A DNA stretch of 37,735 bases, from assembly GCA_934565615.1 (NCBI GenBank), contig CAKTIH010000004.1, positions 1-37,735 of the forward strand, read 5' to 3'. The notes under the pieces are model-generated. The model had not been told where the DNA came from and did no database searches. It saw nothing but the letters and a program-made list of their open reading frames with translations. Within the stretch, counting starts at the first letter, position 1, and the number at the start of each line of letters is the position of its first letter. The position numbers were made by a program, and so were the translations under genes. This stretch comes from an uncultured Oscillospiraceae bacterium. GTDB taxonomy: Bacteria; Bacillota; Clostridia; Oscillospirales; Oscillospiraceae. Of the stretch, positions 31,268 to 37,735 are shown piece by piece.

Positions 31268-32758
31268 TTATTCCTCAGCCCATACTTGGGCGCATTTGAC
31301 GGCCTTGTGCCAGCCGCGCAGAAGCTCCGCGCGCTTGTCGCAGTCCATCTTAGGCTTGAACACGCGGTCGATCCCTTGGTTCTGCTTCACGTCCTCAAGG
31401 CTTTCCCAATAGCCGACGGCAAGCCCCGCAAGGTACGCCGCGCCCAGCGCCGTCGTCTCTATGCACTTCGGCCTGTATACGCTGCACCCGGCAATGTCCG
31501 CCTGAAACTGCATCAGGAAGTTATTCGCGCAAGCCCCGCCGTCCACCTTCAGCGCCGCGATGCCGATCCCGGAGTCGCGCTCCATGGCCTCGGTAATGTC
31601 CTGCGTCTGGTAGGCTATCGATTCAAGCGTCGCACGCACAAGGTGCGCCCGGCTGAAGCCGCGCGTTATGCCGACGACCGTACCCCGCGCGCGCTGGTTC
31701 CAGTATGGCGCACCGAGCCCCGTAAAGGCCGGGACGACGTAGGCCCCCGCCGTGTCAGGTACCTTCTCAGCGTACTGCTGCGTCTCCGCTGCGTCTGATA
31801 CCACGTTCAGCTCATCGCGCAGCCACTGCACCGCCGCCCCGCCGACAAAGATACTGCCCTCAAGGGCGTATTCCACATGGTCCCCGCAGCTTGCGGCAAT
31901 GGTCGTGACAAGCCCGTTTCTGCTCTCGACGATCTCGTGCCCGGTGTTCATCAGCAGGAAGCAGCCCGTGCCGTAGGTGTTCTTCATCTGCCCCGGCTCG
32001 AAGCAGCACTGTCCGAACAGCGCACACTGCTGGTCGCCCGCCGCGCCCGCGATCGGTATCTCCCCGCCGTAGAGCTCAAATTCGCTGCTGCCGTATATGC
32101 AGCTTGAGGGCTTCACCTCCGGGAGCATGCACTCGGGAACGTCCAGCAGCCCGAGCAGTTCCTTGTCCCAGCACAGCTCGCGGATGTTATAGAGCATCGT
32201 GCGGCTGGCGTTGGTATAGTCCGTCACGTGGACGCGTCCACCCGTCAGCTTCCATATAAGCCATGTGTCTATCGTGCCGAACAGCAGCTCTCCCGCCTCG
32301 GCGCGCGCCCTCGCGCCCGGAACGTTATCGAGCAGCCACTTGATCTTTGACCCGGAGAAGTACGCGTCCGGCTGAAGTCCGGTCTTATAGCGTATCGTGT
32401 CGGCGTGGCCGTCCTTTATAAGCCCGTCTATGATGTCGGAGGTGCGGCGGCACTGCCAGACGATGGCGTTTGCGATGGGCTCGCCGGTGGCCTTGTCCCA
32501 GATAACGGTCGTCTCGCGCTGATTCGTGATGCCTATCGCCGCAATGTTCCCGGCCCCCACTCCCAGCTTTGCCATAGCCGCGCGGGACACTTCAAGCGTT
32601 GTGTCCCATATCTCTTCGGCGTCGTGCTCGACCCAGCCCGGCTGCGGGTATATCTGCCGGAATTCCTTCTGTACCGAGGCGCAGATATTCCCGCCTCGGT
32701 CAAACAGAATGCACCGCGAGCTCGTTGTCCCCTGATCGAGGGACATGATATATTTCAT
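31268..32758 (-). CDS. glpK: Glycerol kinase
   Basis: FGGY-family kinase of 496 residues phosphorylating glycerol to glycerol-3-phosphate. The N-terminal phosphate loop MSLDQGTTSSRCILFD, QKEFRQIYPQPGWVEHDAEEIW, ITNQRETTVIWDKATG, GTGCFLLMNTG, and the signature GLGAPYWNQRARGTVVGITRG are all present. I choose ATG 32758 because AAAGGAGC precedes it. It stands alone between the inverted repeats, with a terminator hairpin just upstream at 32782. No glpF or glpD is seen. Confidence 0.97.
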   Translation of the reverse strand: MKYIMSLDQGTTSSRCILFDRGGNICASVQKEFRQIYPQPGWVEHDAEEIWDTTLEVSRAAMAKLGVGAGNIAAIGITNQRETTVIWDKATGEPIANAIVWQCRRTSDIIDGLIKDGHADTIRYKTGLQPDAYFSGSKIKWLLDNVPGARARAEAGELLFGTIDTWLIWKLTGGRVHVTDYTNASRTMLYNIRELCWDKELLGLLDVPECMLPEVKPSSCIYGSSEFELYGGEIPIAGAAGDQQCALFGQCCFEPGQMKNTYGTGCFLLMNTGHEIVESRNGLVTTIAASCGDHVEYALEGSIFVGGAAVQWLRDELNVVSDAAETQQYAEKVPDTAGAYVVPAFTGLGAPYWNQRARGTVVGITRGFSRAHLVRATLESIAYQTQDITEAMERDSGIGIAALKVDGGACANNFLMQFQADIAGCSVYRPKCIETTALGAAYLAGLAVGYWESLEDVKQNQGIDRVFKPKMDCDKRAELLRGWHKAVKCAQVWAEE

Positions 32759-32781
32759 ATAGTAGCTCCTTTTTGATAGCA

Positions 32782-32811
32782 AAAGAGCCGCCGCGTATGC
32801 GGCGGCTCTTT
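32782..32811 (-). terminator. Terminator after the hydrolase-membrane gene
   Basis: AAAGAGCCGCCGC and GCGGCGGCTCTTT pair over 13 bases around a 4-base loop, followed on the minus strand by TGCTATCAAAAAGG. It separates the gene at 32838 from glpK. Confidence 0.8.
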
Positions 32812-32837
32812 GTATGATATTTAATTTGCTGTGCAGG

Positions 32838-34784
32838 TCAAAATGTAAGGACAAAATCTGTCATAAATCTGGTTGCGAATAGAGTTGAGCAACACATGAC
32901 AGTCCCATTAATAAATCCTGCCGCCCAAATATTGCCTGTTGTTTTATGAATATACCTTGCACTGAATGCTGCAAATGCAAGGCATGGTACAATTGCAAAC
33001 GCAACAATCCCAGCCATTCCGCAGCTTGTATTCCAAAGTGCTCCCGTCCCGAAAAGCGTGCCATATTGTTTTATTATAAAGATAACCAGTGCTATACAAT
33101 TTGCAACTGCACAGATTGTGGCTGTCAGCCAGTCTGGGACGTCCTTGTAACGCGTTGTGGCAACAGTGATTGCGTTGGGAATATAGAAGCAAAGCCATAG
33201 AGGAACATACTTGCAGAACACCAGCGGGAATTTTCCGAACTCTGCCGCCATCACTACAAACGAGCAAATACGGAAATCTGCATTAAAAATATATCGTGCA
33301 ATATATACAGGTATGTACATGATTGCCACCACTGTGATAGCAAAAAGCACCGTAAGAAGGAACTGAGAAACACTTTCCAGAGAAGCAACTGTGAACGGAT
33401 TTACAGGCTGTATATCGTTCTTCCTGCAAATAAGCTTTCTTATGGCATATCCAAGCAGGAGCATTGATATTGCAAAAACGCCACAGGCCAAAGTCCAAAT
33501 ACCAATGCCATTGGGAACATCATTTGCAGCAAAAATATTCACATTTATAAGAGTATTCCCTAAAGGATAAAGCTTGATGTAAGAGAAGAAGGAGAACACC
33601 GCAGACAGGGTCAGAGTGGCAAGAAGAATAAGCACTTCTTTAGGATTTTTTATAGATTCCAATGTATCCTTGTCCACAACATTTTTCTTTATTGGTTCAA
33701 AAAATTTAGTATTCACAAGGAGGCTAACAAGCGGGAAGATAAGCATAAAGAATCCAATGAGTCCAAGGAATTCAAATGCAGCCATAACAGGCCATACCTG
33801 TCTGGATGAATCTATAAAGTTTGCTCCGGCAGGAACACCGAAAGCAGCATAAAATCCGTCTACCGTTATTGCGGTACCTGTCTTGCTAAAATGGAACATT
33901 GGGTGCGTAATAGGAGGATTGAGCATACAGAACGCCGTATCTGCATCCAGCGCTGTTCCTGGAGCAGGATCGTCAACGGCTCCATTTACGGTATACCATC
34001 GCCCCTCTTCAATAGCTGATTCACTGAAGCCCGGATAAACTATTTTTACAATGGAATGACCTATAGGATTCGTGAGTATGTTCCCAGAATCGAAGTATAC
34101 AGTGTCAAATTCGTCATATTTGTCAACGGATATTGTCCAGATGAGTCCGTTGGTAGTTTCTTCGGTCATTTGCGGTGCATACATCGACCCAGCTCCTTCA
34201 ACCCATGCACGTATGCGCTGAGTAGAGTCTTCCGTATTCAATGCCGAAATTGTGTAAAAGCAAGCCTGATTACCCATTGAGTGGCCAGTCACTCCAACCT
34301 GTTTCTCGTCCACACATGGCAGACTCATAGCATATTCTGCTGCGGCAAGCATACCGTAACTTCCGTTTGTGAGTGGATTAATTTGTGCATCTGTATACCC
34401 GTGCTCTGCCATATCAATCGTTATGACAACAAAACCACGTCGTGCAAGTTCCACATAGCCGTTCATCTGCATTTCTTTTGTATTTGCTCCGCCATGTGCA
34501 CAAATTATTGCTGGCACCGGATTTTCAGCGGTGGCATTCTTTGGTATGAGCGTCATAAAGCTCATTGTTGCAGTATCATTTTCGGTAAAATGAATCTGTA
34601 TATCTTTTCCCGTTATGTTGTTGTTACTGCGTATCATATCTGCAATTTCGGAAGTCGTTACATAATATGTTTTTACGTTAGTCTTTCCCCAATCTCCCTG
34701 AATGCACGCCGTTCCAATCATACTTAACAAACAGAGTGCAAGCGCGATGCACAGCCATATTTTTGCTGTTTTCTTTGCTTTCAT
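32838..34784 (-). CDS. Alpha/beta hydrolase fused to a multispan membrane domain, AT-rich
   Basis: 648 residues. An N-terminal membrane anchor (about 8-28) precedes an extracytoplasmic alpha/beta hydrolase: the oxyanion region PAIICAHGGAN, ITIDMAEHGYTD, and the nucleophile elbow GVTGHSMGNQ with Ser169. From about residue 345 to the end there are eight or nine hydrophobic segments, so the second half is an integral membrane domain. The DNA is visibly richer in A and T than its neighbours (TTTATT, AAAATA, TGTATA runs; codons ending in A/T), which suggests recent acquisition. Substrate unknown; esterase or peptidase-like activity on an envelope molecule is possible. RBS GAAAGGAAAGAG. Confidence 0.8.
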   Translation of the reverse strand: MKAKKTAKIWLCIALALCLLSMIGTACIQGDWGKTNVKTYYVTTSEIADMIRSNNNITGKDIQIHFTENDTATMSFMTLIPKNATAENPVPAIICAHGGANTKEMQMNGYVELARRGFVVITIDMAEHGYTDAQINPLTNGSYGMLAAAEYAMSLPCVDEKQVGVTGHSMGNQACFYTISALNTEDSTQRIRAWVEGAGSMYAPQMTEETTNGLIWTISVDKYDEFDTVYFDSGNILTNPIGHSIVKIVYPGFSESAIEEGRWYTVNGAVDDPAPGTALDADTAFCMLNPPITHPMFHFSKTGTAITVDGFYAAFGVPAGANFIDSSRQVWPVMAAFEFLGLIGFFMLIFPLVSLLVNTKFFEPIKKNVVDKDTLESIKNPKEVLILLATLTLSAVFSFFSYIKLYPLGNTLINVNIFAANDVPNGIGIWTLACGVFAISMLLLGYAIRKLICRKNDIQPVNPFTVASLESVSQFLLTVLFAITVVAIMYIPVYIARYIFNADFRICSFVVMAAEFGKFPLVFCKYVPLWLCFYIPNAITVATTRYKDVPDWLTATICAVANCIALVIFIIKQYGTLFGTGALWNTSCGMAGIVAFAIVPCLAFAAFSARYIHKTTGNIWAAGFINGTVMCCSTLFATRFMTDFVLTF

Positions 34785-35125
34785 TTTCTCTTTCCTTTCT
34801 CTTTTCTCTTTTGTAAAATTTGACGAGTTTTCCTCGTTTACCTCGTCGTTCCTGATTCTAAAATATCAGAATTGCACAAAAAAGCAAGGTACAAACTTAC
34901 TGCACTTTCAGCTGTTTTTGTTGCGTTTTTTTGTCCTTCACATACATTTTGTCTTTTTGATTTGACAATAAAATAACTTCGACAATTTCTTTGCCCGGCA
35001 ATTGTCGGAAGTAAACAAACGGCAGAACGGACGTGCCGTTCTGCCTAAATGCGTCGGATGGGGGAGTGCCGCTGCATTTTTTGTGGCATTTTTGCAGTGT
35101 CGCACTGCCGGTCGCTCCGCGGGGT
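34785..35125. other. AT-rich upstream region of the hydrolase gene
   Basis: Contains the gene's leader and probable promoters. Two clear hairpins lie near 35000: CGACAATT/AATTGTCG (34980-35007) and GGCAGAACGG/CCGTTCTGCC (35021-35045). From about 35050 the base composition returns to GC-rich, so the compositional border is here. No gene seen. Confidence 0.55.
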
Positions 35126-35364
35126 CCCCCTTGCCTCTCCCCCTGGGAGAGGTGGCCGAGCGGAGCGAGGGCGGAGAGGGCAGACGAATTGAGCTTGTCA
35201 TTCAAAAAGCGGCATACCGCTTTTCCCCCTCTCAGTCACCTTCGGTGACAGCTCTCCCAGAGGGAGAGCCAAGGGGCTGTGCCTCACATTACATAGCATG
35301 TTGGAACGAGAAATGGAGCGTATCTGTACCGATACGCTCCATTCACTGTTTTTCGACCACCCAT
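35126..35364 (-). repeat. Dispersed palindromic intergenic repeat, right copy (inverted)
   Basis: About 239 bp, the reverse complement of the 30932-31189 element by eye over nearly its whole length. It keeps CTCTCCC/GGGAGAG, the TCACCTTCGGTGA hairpin and the ATGGAGCGTATC...GATACGCTCCAT palindrome (35313-35342, one mismatched pair). It ends CGACCACCCAT. Confidence 0.88.
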
Positions 35365-35371
35365 TAAATGC

Positions 35372-36013
35372 TTACAGGGTGTTTTCTGCCACTGCGGCAT
35401 AGTCCGGCAGGCCGTAGCCCCGGATGTGAATTTCTCCCAGAAGAATGACGTGGTAGGCAACGGCATCGTCCCGGTTGCCCTCGATGACCTTCATAAACGG
35501 CCACTTCGTCCCGACTACGATCCCCACATGGTCAGCCCAGCCGGTGCAGTCGCCGGGACGCTTTTCGTCCCAGTCGTAGAAGATGATGTCGCCGGGAAGC
35601 GGTGTGTAGTTGTCGTCCTCCTGCCAGCAGTCCAGTTCTCCGAACAGGCCGATGAGACGTTCACAGCTGCATTCCGTGGGAATGATGTCCGTCAGGCTGC
35701 AGCGGATGGAAACGGCGCTGACGAAGGTAGCGCACCAGCTGTCGGTGTACTGCACGGTGTAGTTCTGCGCCAGCGGCTCGTGGGAATTGTACAGGTCGAT
35801 GATGGCTTCGTGACTGCCGTCCGATTCCTGGCAGCCGAGGTAGCTTTCGGCGGTTTGAACGACCTGCATCCGAAGTGCCGCTTCGCTGCCTGAGACCTTC
35901 CGGTAAAAGCTCCACGGCTCCAGCGCGTAGTGGGCGGCAATAGCCGCGGCGAACAGCAGAAGCACCAGAATGGGGAGAATGGTGTCTGATTTCGGCTTGC
36001 TTTTGGTAATCAC
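35372..36013 (-). CDS. Membrane-anchored CHAP-domain amidase/endopeptidase-like protein
   Basis: 213 residues with an N-terminal membrane helix (about 11-28, TILPILVLLLFAAAIAAHYA) and an extracytoplasmic NlpC/P60-like CHAP domain. The catalytic cysteine is in DSWCATFVS (about residue 94) and the histidine in WADHVGIVVG (about 162), with LPGDIIFYDW between them. Such enzymes cut peptidoglycan stem peptides or cross-bridges. A GTG start at 36013 is supported by GGAGG seven bases upstream. Stands between a terminator and the right repeat copy. Confidence 0.85.
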   Translation of the reverse strand: MITKSKPKSDTILPILVLLLFAAAIAAHYALEPWSFYRKVSGSEAALRMQVVQTAESYLGCQESDGSHEAIIDLYNSHEPLAQNYTVQYTDSWCATFVSAVSIRCSLTDIIPTECSCERLIGLFGELDCWQEDDNYTPLPGDIIFYDWDEKRPGDCTGWADHVGIVVGTKWPFMKVIEGNRDDAVAYHVILLGEIHIRGYGLPDYAAVAENTL

Positions 36014-36076
36014 GTCGAATCCTCCTGCAATAGAGTGTTCACCATTCTACCACAATATTCTCTTTTCCGCAACAAA

Positions 36077-36121
36077 AAATACGCCGGATTCGTCTCAACG
36101 CGACGAAAACCGGCGTATTTG
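36077..36121 (-). terminator. Terminator after the proline-rich small gene
   Basis: AAATACGCCGG and CCGGCGTATTT pair over 11 bases with an inner TTCGTC/GACGAA stem; A and T tracts flank it. Confidence 0.85.
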
Positions 36122-36123
36122 CG

Positions 36124-36537
36124 CTATAAGAAAAGATACAGTCCCAGCGTCAGCAGCGCGAAATTCTGGTCGTCCTCGCCGCTGCCGGACATGAGCAGAA
36201 GCAGCAGCACGACCATCAGGTCTTCCATGCAGAAATCCTTTGGCAGAAGCTGGTGCAGAAAATTGCCGATACCCAGAAAAGAATCCTGAGGCGGCTGCTG
36301 GGGCGGCTTTCGCCGAGGCGGGGGAGCGGGACGTTCCTGTCTGCGCTGATTGAAGCAGGGCGGATTCTTCTGACATGGCGGCTTTCCCTGCGGCTCCGGC
36401 GGCGGGCAGAAATCGGGATTCCGGCGGGGCGGCTCCTGTCGGGGTGGTTCCGGCCGGGGCGGCGGGGCGGACTGGGGGACGTCTGCCGGCCGGCGGCGAT
36501 AGCTGCCGTCGGGCTGGGGAATATAGCGGTTGTACAT
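36124..36537 (-). CDS. Proline-rich small protein, third of a three-gene set
   Basis: 137 residues. Residues about 8-85 are strongly rich in Pro, Arg and Gln (PPPRPEPPRQEPPRRN, RPAPPPRRKPPQQPP), with three cysteines. The C-terminal 50 residues are a hydrophobic helix-rich segment (MEDLMVVLLLLLMSG, FALLTLGLYLFL). I do not recognise it. Pro-rich small proteins with a hydrophobic end in Clostridia are often spore-associated, but that is only a guess. RBS GGAGG; 6 bp downstream of the preceding gene, so co-transcribed. Confidence 0.7.
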   Translation of the reverse strand: MYNRYIPQPDGSYRRRPADVPQSAPPPRPEPPRQEPPRRNPDFCPPPEPQGKPPCQKNPPCFNQRRQERPAPPPRRKPPQQPPQDSFLGIGNFLHQLLPKDFCMEDLMVVLLLLLMSGSGEDDQNFALLTLGLYLFL

Positions 36538-36543
36538 TCCTTG

Positions 36544-36900
36544 TCACCTCCCGGTCAGCATATCCAGCCCCCCGGCATTGAGAAACGCCGAGGCAAGCCG
36601 TGCCATTTTTGCCGCGCGCATGGCTTTTTCCAGCTTGGCAGAGCGCTCCCGGCTTATGTAGGGGGAGAGCGCCCGGAGCAGCGCCTGCTGGTTTTTGTCA
36701 ATGCCGGATTGGCGGGTCACCCCGGCGAGCTTCTGCATGACGGAAAAATCCGGAAGCGCCGGAGGGGCAGGCTCCGGCGGCTGTTCCGGCCTACCCTGAG
36801 GTTCCGGCGGCGGACTCATAGCCTGAGCCATGGACATGATCTGCTGCATCATCTGGGGGCTGCTCAGGATGGCCCCCAGTTTTTCCTCCATCTCGCTCAT
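36544..36900 (-). CDS. Small protein of unknown function, second of set
   Basis: 118 residues: a helical N-terminal region MEEKLGAILSSPQMMQQIMSMAQAM, a Pro/Glu-rich linker (PPPEPQGRPEQPPEPAPP, about 30-48), and a C-terminal helical domain with KNQQALLRALSPYISRERSAKLEKAMRAAKMARLAS. No signal peptide. Its start overlaps the stop of the upstream gene (ATGA). I do not know this family with certainty; the C-terminal half looks like a compact protein-interaction domain. Confidence 0.7.
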   Translation of the reverse strand: MSEMEEKLGAILSSPQMMQQIMSMAQAMSPPPEPQGRPEQPPEPAPPALPDFSVMQKLAGVTRQSGIDKNQQALLRALSPYISRERSAKLEKAMRAAKMARLASAFLNAGGLDMLTGR

Positions 36901-37127
36901 TTGCCGCCTTCCACTTGGGACAGCAGCTTTTTCGCCTCCGGGGTCGTGAGAAACGCGGAGATGGTTTTCTGCGCCCGGTCGTAATTCCCGGCGGCCGCGT
37001 CTGCCATGGCGCTGTTGATTTCATTTGAATTAAGCTGCTGGAGCGACGCAAGCAGCTGCTGCCCTGCGGGGGACTGGACGAAGCGCATGATCTGCGCAAG
37101 CTCCTGTGAATTGGGTGTCGGTTGCAT
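36897..37127 (-). CDS. Small helical protein of unknown function, first of set
   Basis: 76 residues, acidic to neutral and all-helical: QELAQIMRFVQSPAGQQLLASLQQ, then AMADAAAGNYDRAQKTISAFLTTPEAKKLLSQVEGG. I choose ATG 37127 because GGAGGTAAG precedes it. It is coupled by ATGA to the next gene. Related helical patterns (SPxxQQLL, TTPEAKKLL) recur in the second protein, suggesting the two interact or share ancestry. Function unknown. Confidence 0.7.
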   Translation of the reverse strand: MQPTPNSQELAQIMRFVQSPAGQQLLASLQQLNSNEINSAMADAAAGNYDRAQKTISAFLTTPEAKKLLSQVEGGK

Positions 37128-37234
37128 AGGCTTACCTCCATGGGCTGGTGAAACTTCTGCTATAGCATATGCGCCCGCAGGAAAAAATGTACACAAAAAC
37201 AGATGCCTTTTTTGTAGCAAAACCTGCCAATGTA

Positions 37235-37243
37235 TGATATAAT
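37235..37243 (+). promoter_or_regulatory. Extended -10 promoter of the yfcE-like gene
   Basis: TGATATAAT; the TG extension compensates for a poor -35. It is separated from its gene by the element at 37262-37422. Confidence 0.5.
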
Positions 37244-37261
37244 CCCAGAAAGACAAACTAA

Positions 37262-37422
37262 GGAAGCCCTGAACAAATCGTCTTCGGCTGAGCAGCGGAT
37301 CTTTTTCCCCAGCTGTGCGGTATCAAAAGTGGGAAATACATGCAGTATTCCTCCACTTTTGGTACCTTCATCTGGTGAAAAATCTCTCGCTGTCAGCTCT
37401 TGCCGATTTATTCAGAGCTTCC
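37262..37422. mobile_element. MITE-like element without coding capacity
   Basis: Terminal inverted repeats of 18 bases with two mismatches: GGAAGCCCTGAACAAATC (37262-37279) and GATTTATTCAGAGCTTCC (37405-37422). The interior contains a long imperfect hairpin (37319-37366; GGTATCAAAAGTGGG against CCACTTTTGGTACC). Total about 161 bp, no open frame. I see no clear target duplication. Confidence 0.6.
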
Positions 37423-37439
37423 CAAAAGGCGGGAGCAAT

Positions 37440-37735
37440 ATGAAGATTCTGGTGCTGTCGGATTCCCATTCTGCGCTTCAATTTATGCGGCAATGCGCGG
37501 AATCGGTGAAGCCCGACGCGATCATCCATCTTGGGGACTTTTTTGACGATGGCGTGGTCATCCATGAGGAAAATCCGGATATTCCATTTTATCAGGTGCC
37601 GGGAAACTGCGACCGGTTTCGCTGCCCGTCGTGGCAGCCGGAGACGCTGGTGCAGCCTGTGTTTGGCGTGAATCTTTTCATGACCCATGGACACCGGCAG
37701 AACGTAAAAATGGGGCTGGTTGCGCTGCTGAAGGA
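37440..37735 (+). CDS. YfcE/MJ0936-family metallophosphodiesterase, 5' part (truncated by window edge)
   Basis: 98 complete codons are visible. The calcineurin-like motifs appear in order: MKILVLSDSHS (Asp8, His10), IIHLGDFFDD (Asp about 36), VPGNCDRF, and FMTHGHRQNV. YfcE-type enzymes are manganese-dependent phosphodiesterases of about 160-180 residues, so about half is shown. RBS AAGGCGGGAG lies just upstream of the ATG. The open frame continues past the window end. Confidence 0.9.
   Translation, partial: MKILVLSDSHSALQFMRQCAESVKPDAIIHLGDFFDDGVVIHEENPDIPFYQVPGNCDRFRCPSWQPETLVQPVFGVNLFMTHGHRQNVKMGLVALLK

Larger units (their letters stand above)
37128..37439. other. Divergent intergenic region with a MITE-like insertion
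   Basis: 312 bp. It holds the leader of the minus-strand small genes, an extended -10 promoter for the plus-strand gene (TGATATAAT, 37235-37243), the inverted-repeat element 37262-37422 and the RBS of the downstream gene. Confidence 0.6.

Noticed and set aside
34702..34965. 87-codon plus-strand frame in the AT-rich region
   Set aside because: Hydrophobic Phe/Ser-rich translation of an AT-rich leader, overlapping the hydrolase signal sequence antisense, with no RBS.

Overview
The window looks like chromosomal DNA of a moderately high-GC Gram-positive gut anaerobe of the class Clostridia, probably Oscillospirales/Ruminococcaceae-like. The evidence is a type III glutamine synthetase, a PyrR-type pyrimidine attenuator, a YnzC (DUF896) protein, strong GGAGG ribosome binding sites, lipoproteins with LCAC lipoboxes, and dispersed intergenic repeats containing CTCTCCC/GGGAGAG palindromes. 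This placement is inferred from gene content only. I see no rRNA, tRNA, CRISPR array or transposase gene.

Layout. 1-3573: the 3' end of glnN, an azlCD branched-chain amino acid exporter and a divergent LysR regulator. 3589-13695: an uronate (ketodeoxygluconate) catabolic regulon. One minus-strand group is kdgA-kdgK-kduD-Zn-dehydrogenase, a second is dctP-dctQ-dctM-kduI (TRAP importer plus isomerase), followed by a LacI-family regulator. An unknown gene (7673-8344) is divergent from kdgA. Four similar AAACCGGTT-centred palindromes sit before kduD, between kdgA and the unknown gene, before dctP and before lacI, so the LacI protein probably controls the whole set. KduI and KduD turn unsaturated-uronate products into 2-keto-3-deoxygluconate, KdgK phosphorylates it and KdgA cleaves it to pyruvate and glyceraldehyde-3-phosphate.

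13866-20658: a tightly packed eight-gene operon. It encodes an RffA-type sugar aminotransferase, a GNAT acetyltransferase, an ArnC/GtrB-like glycosyltransferase, an ATP-grasp ligase, a fold-III PLP decarboxylase, two small EmrE/ArnE/F-like membrane proteins and a second, paralogous glycosyltransferase. It looks like a polyprenyl-phosphate-linked amino-sugar pathway with an unusual amino-acid activation/decarboxylation pair. This is my best candidate for an undescribed system.

20808-30900: a small Spo0A-C-like protein, a lipoprotein, pyrR with its attenuator leader and uraA, an AraC regulator divergent from a DAACS-family symporter, an acyltransferase-3 protein, a PepSY membrane protein, typA, a YfbR-like nucleotidase and a YnzC protein.

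30901-37735: an accessory-looking end. Two copies of a roughly 250-bp repeat in inverted orientation flank glpK and an AT-rich gene for a hydrolase fused to a multispan membrane domain, which is probably acquired. Then come a membrane-anchored CHAP-domain protein, three small proteins (two rich in proline), a MITE-like element lying between a promoter and its gene, and the 5' part of a YfcE-like phosphodiesterase.
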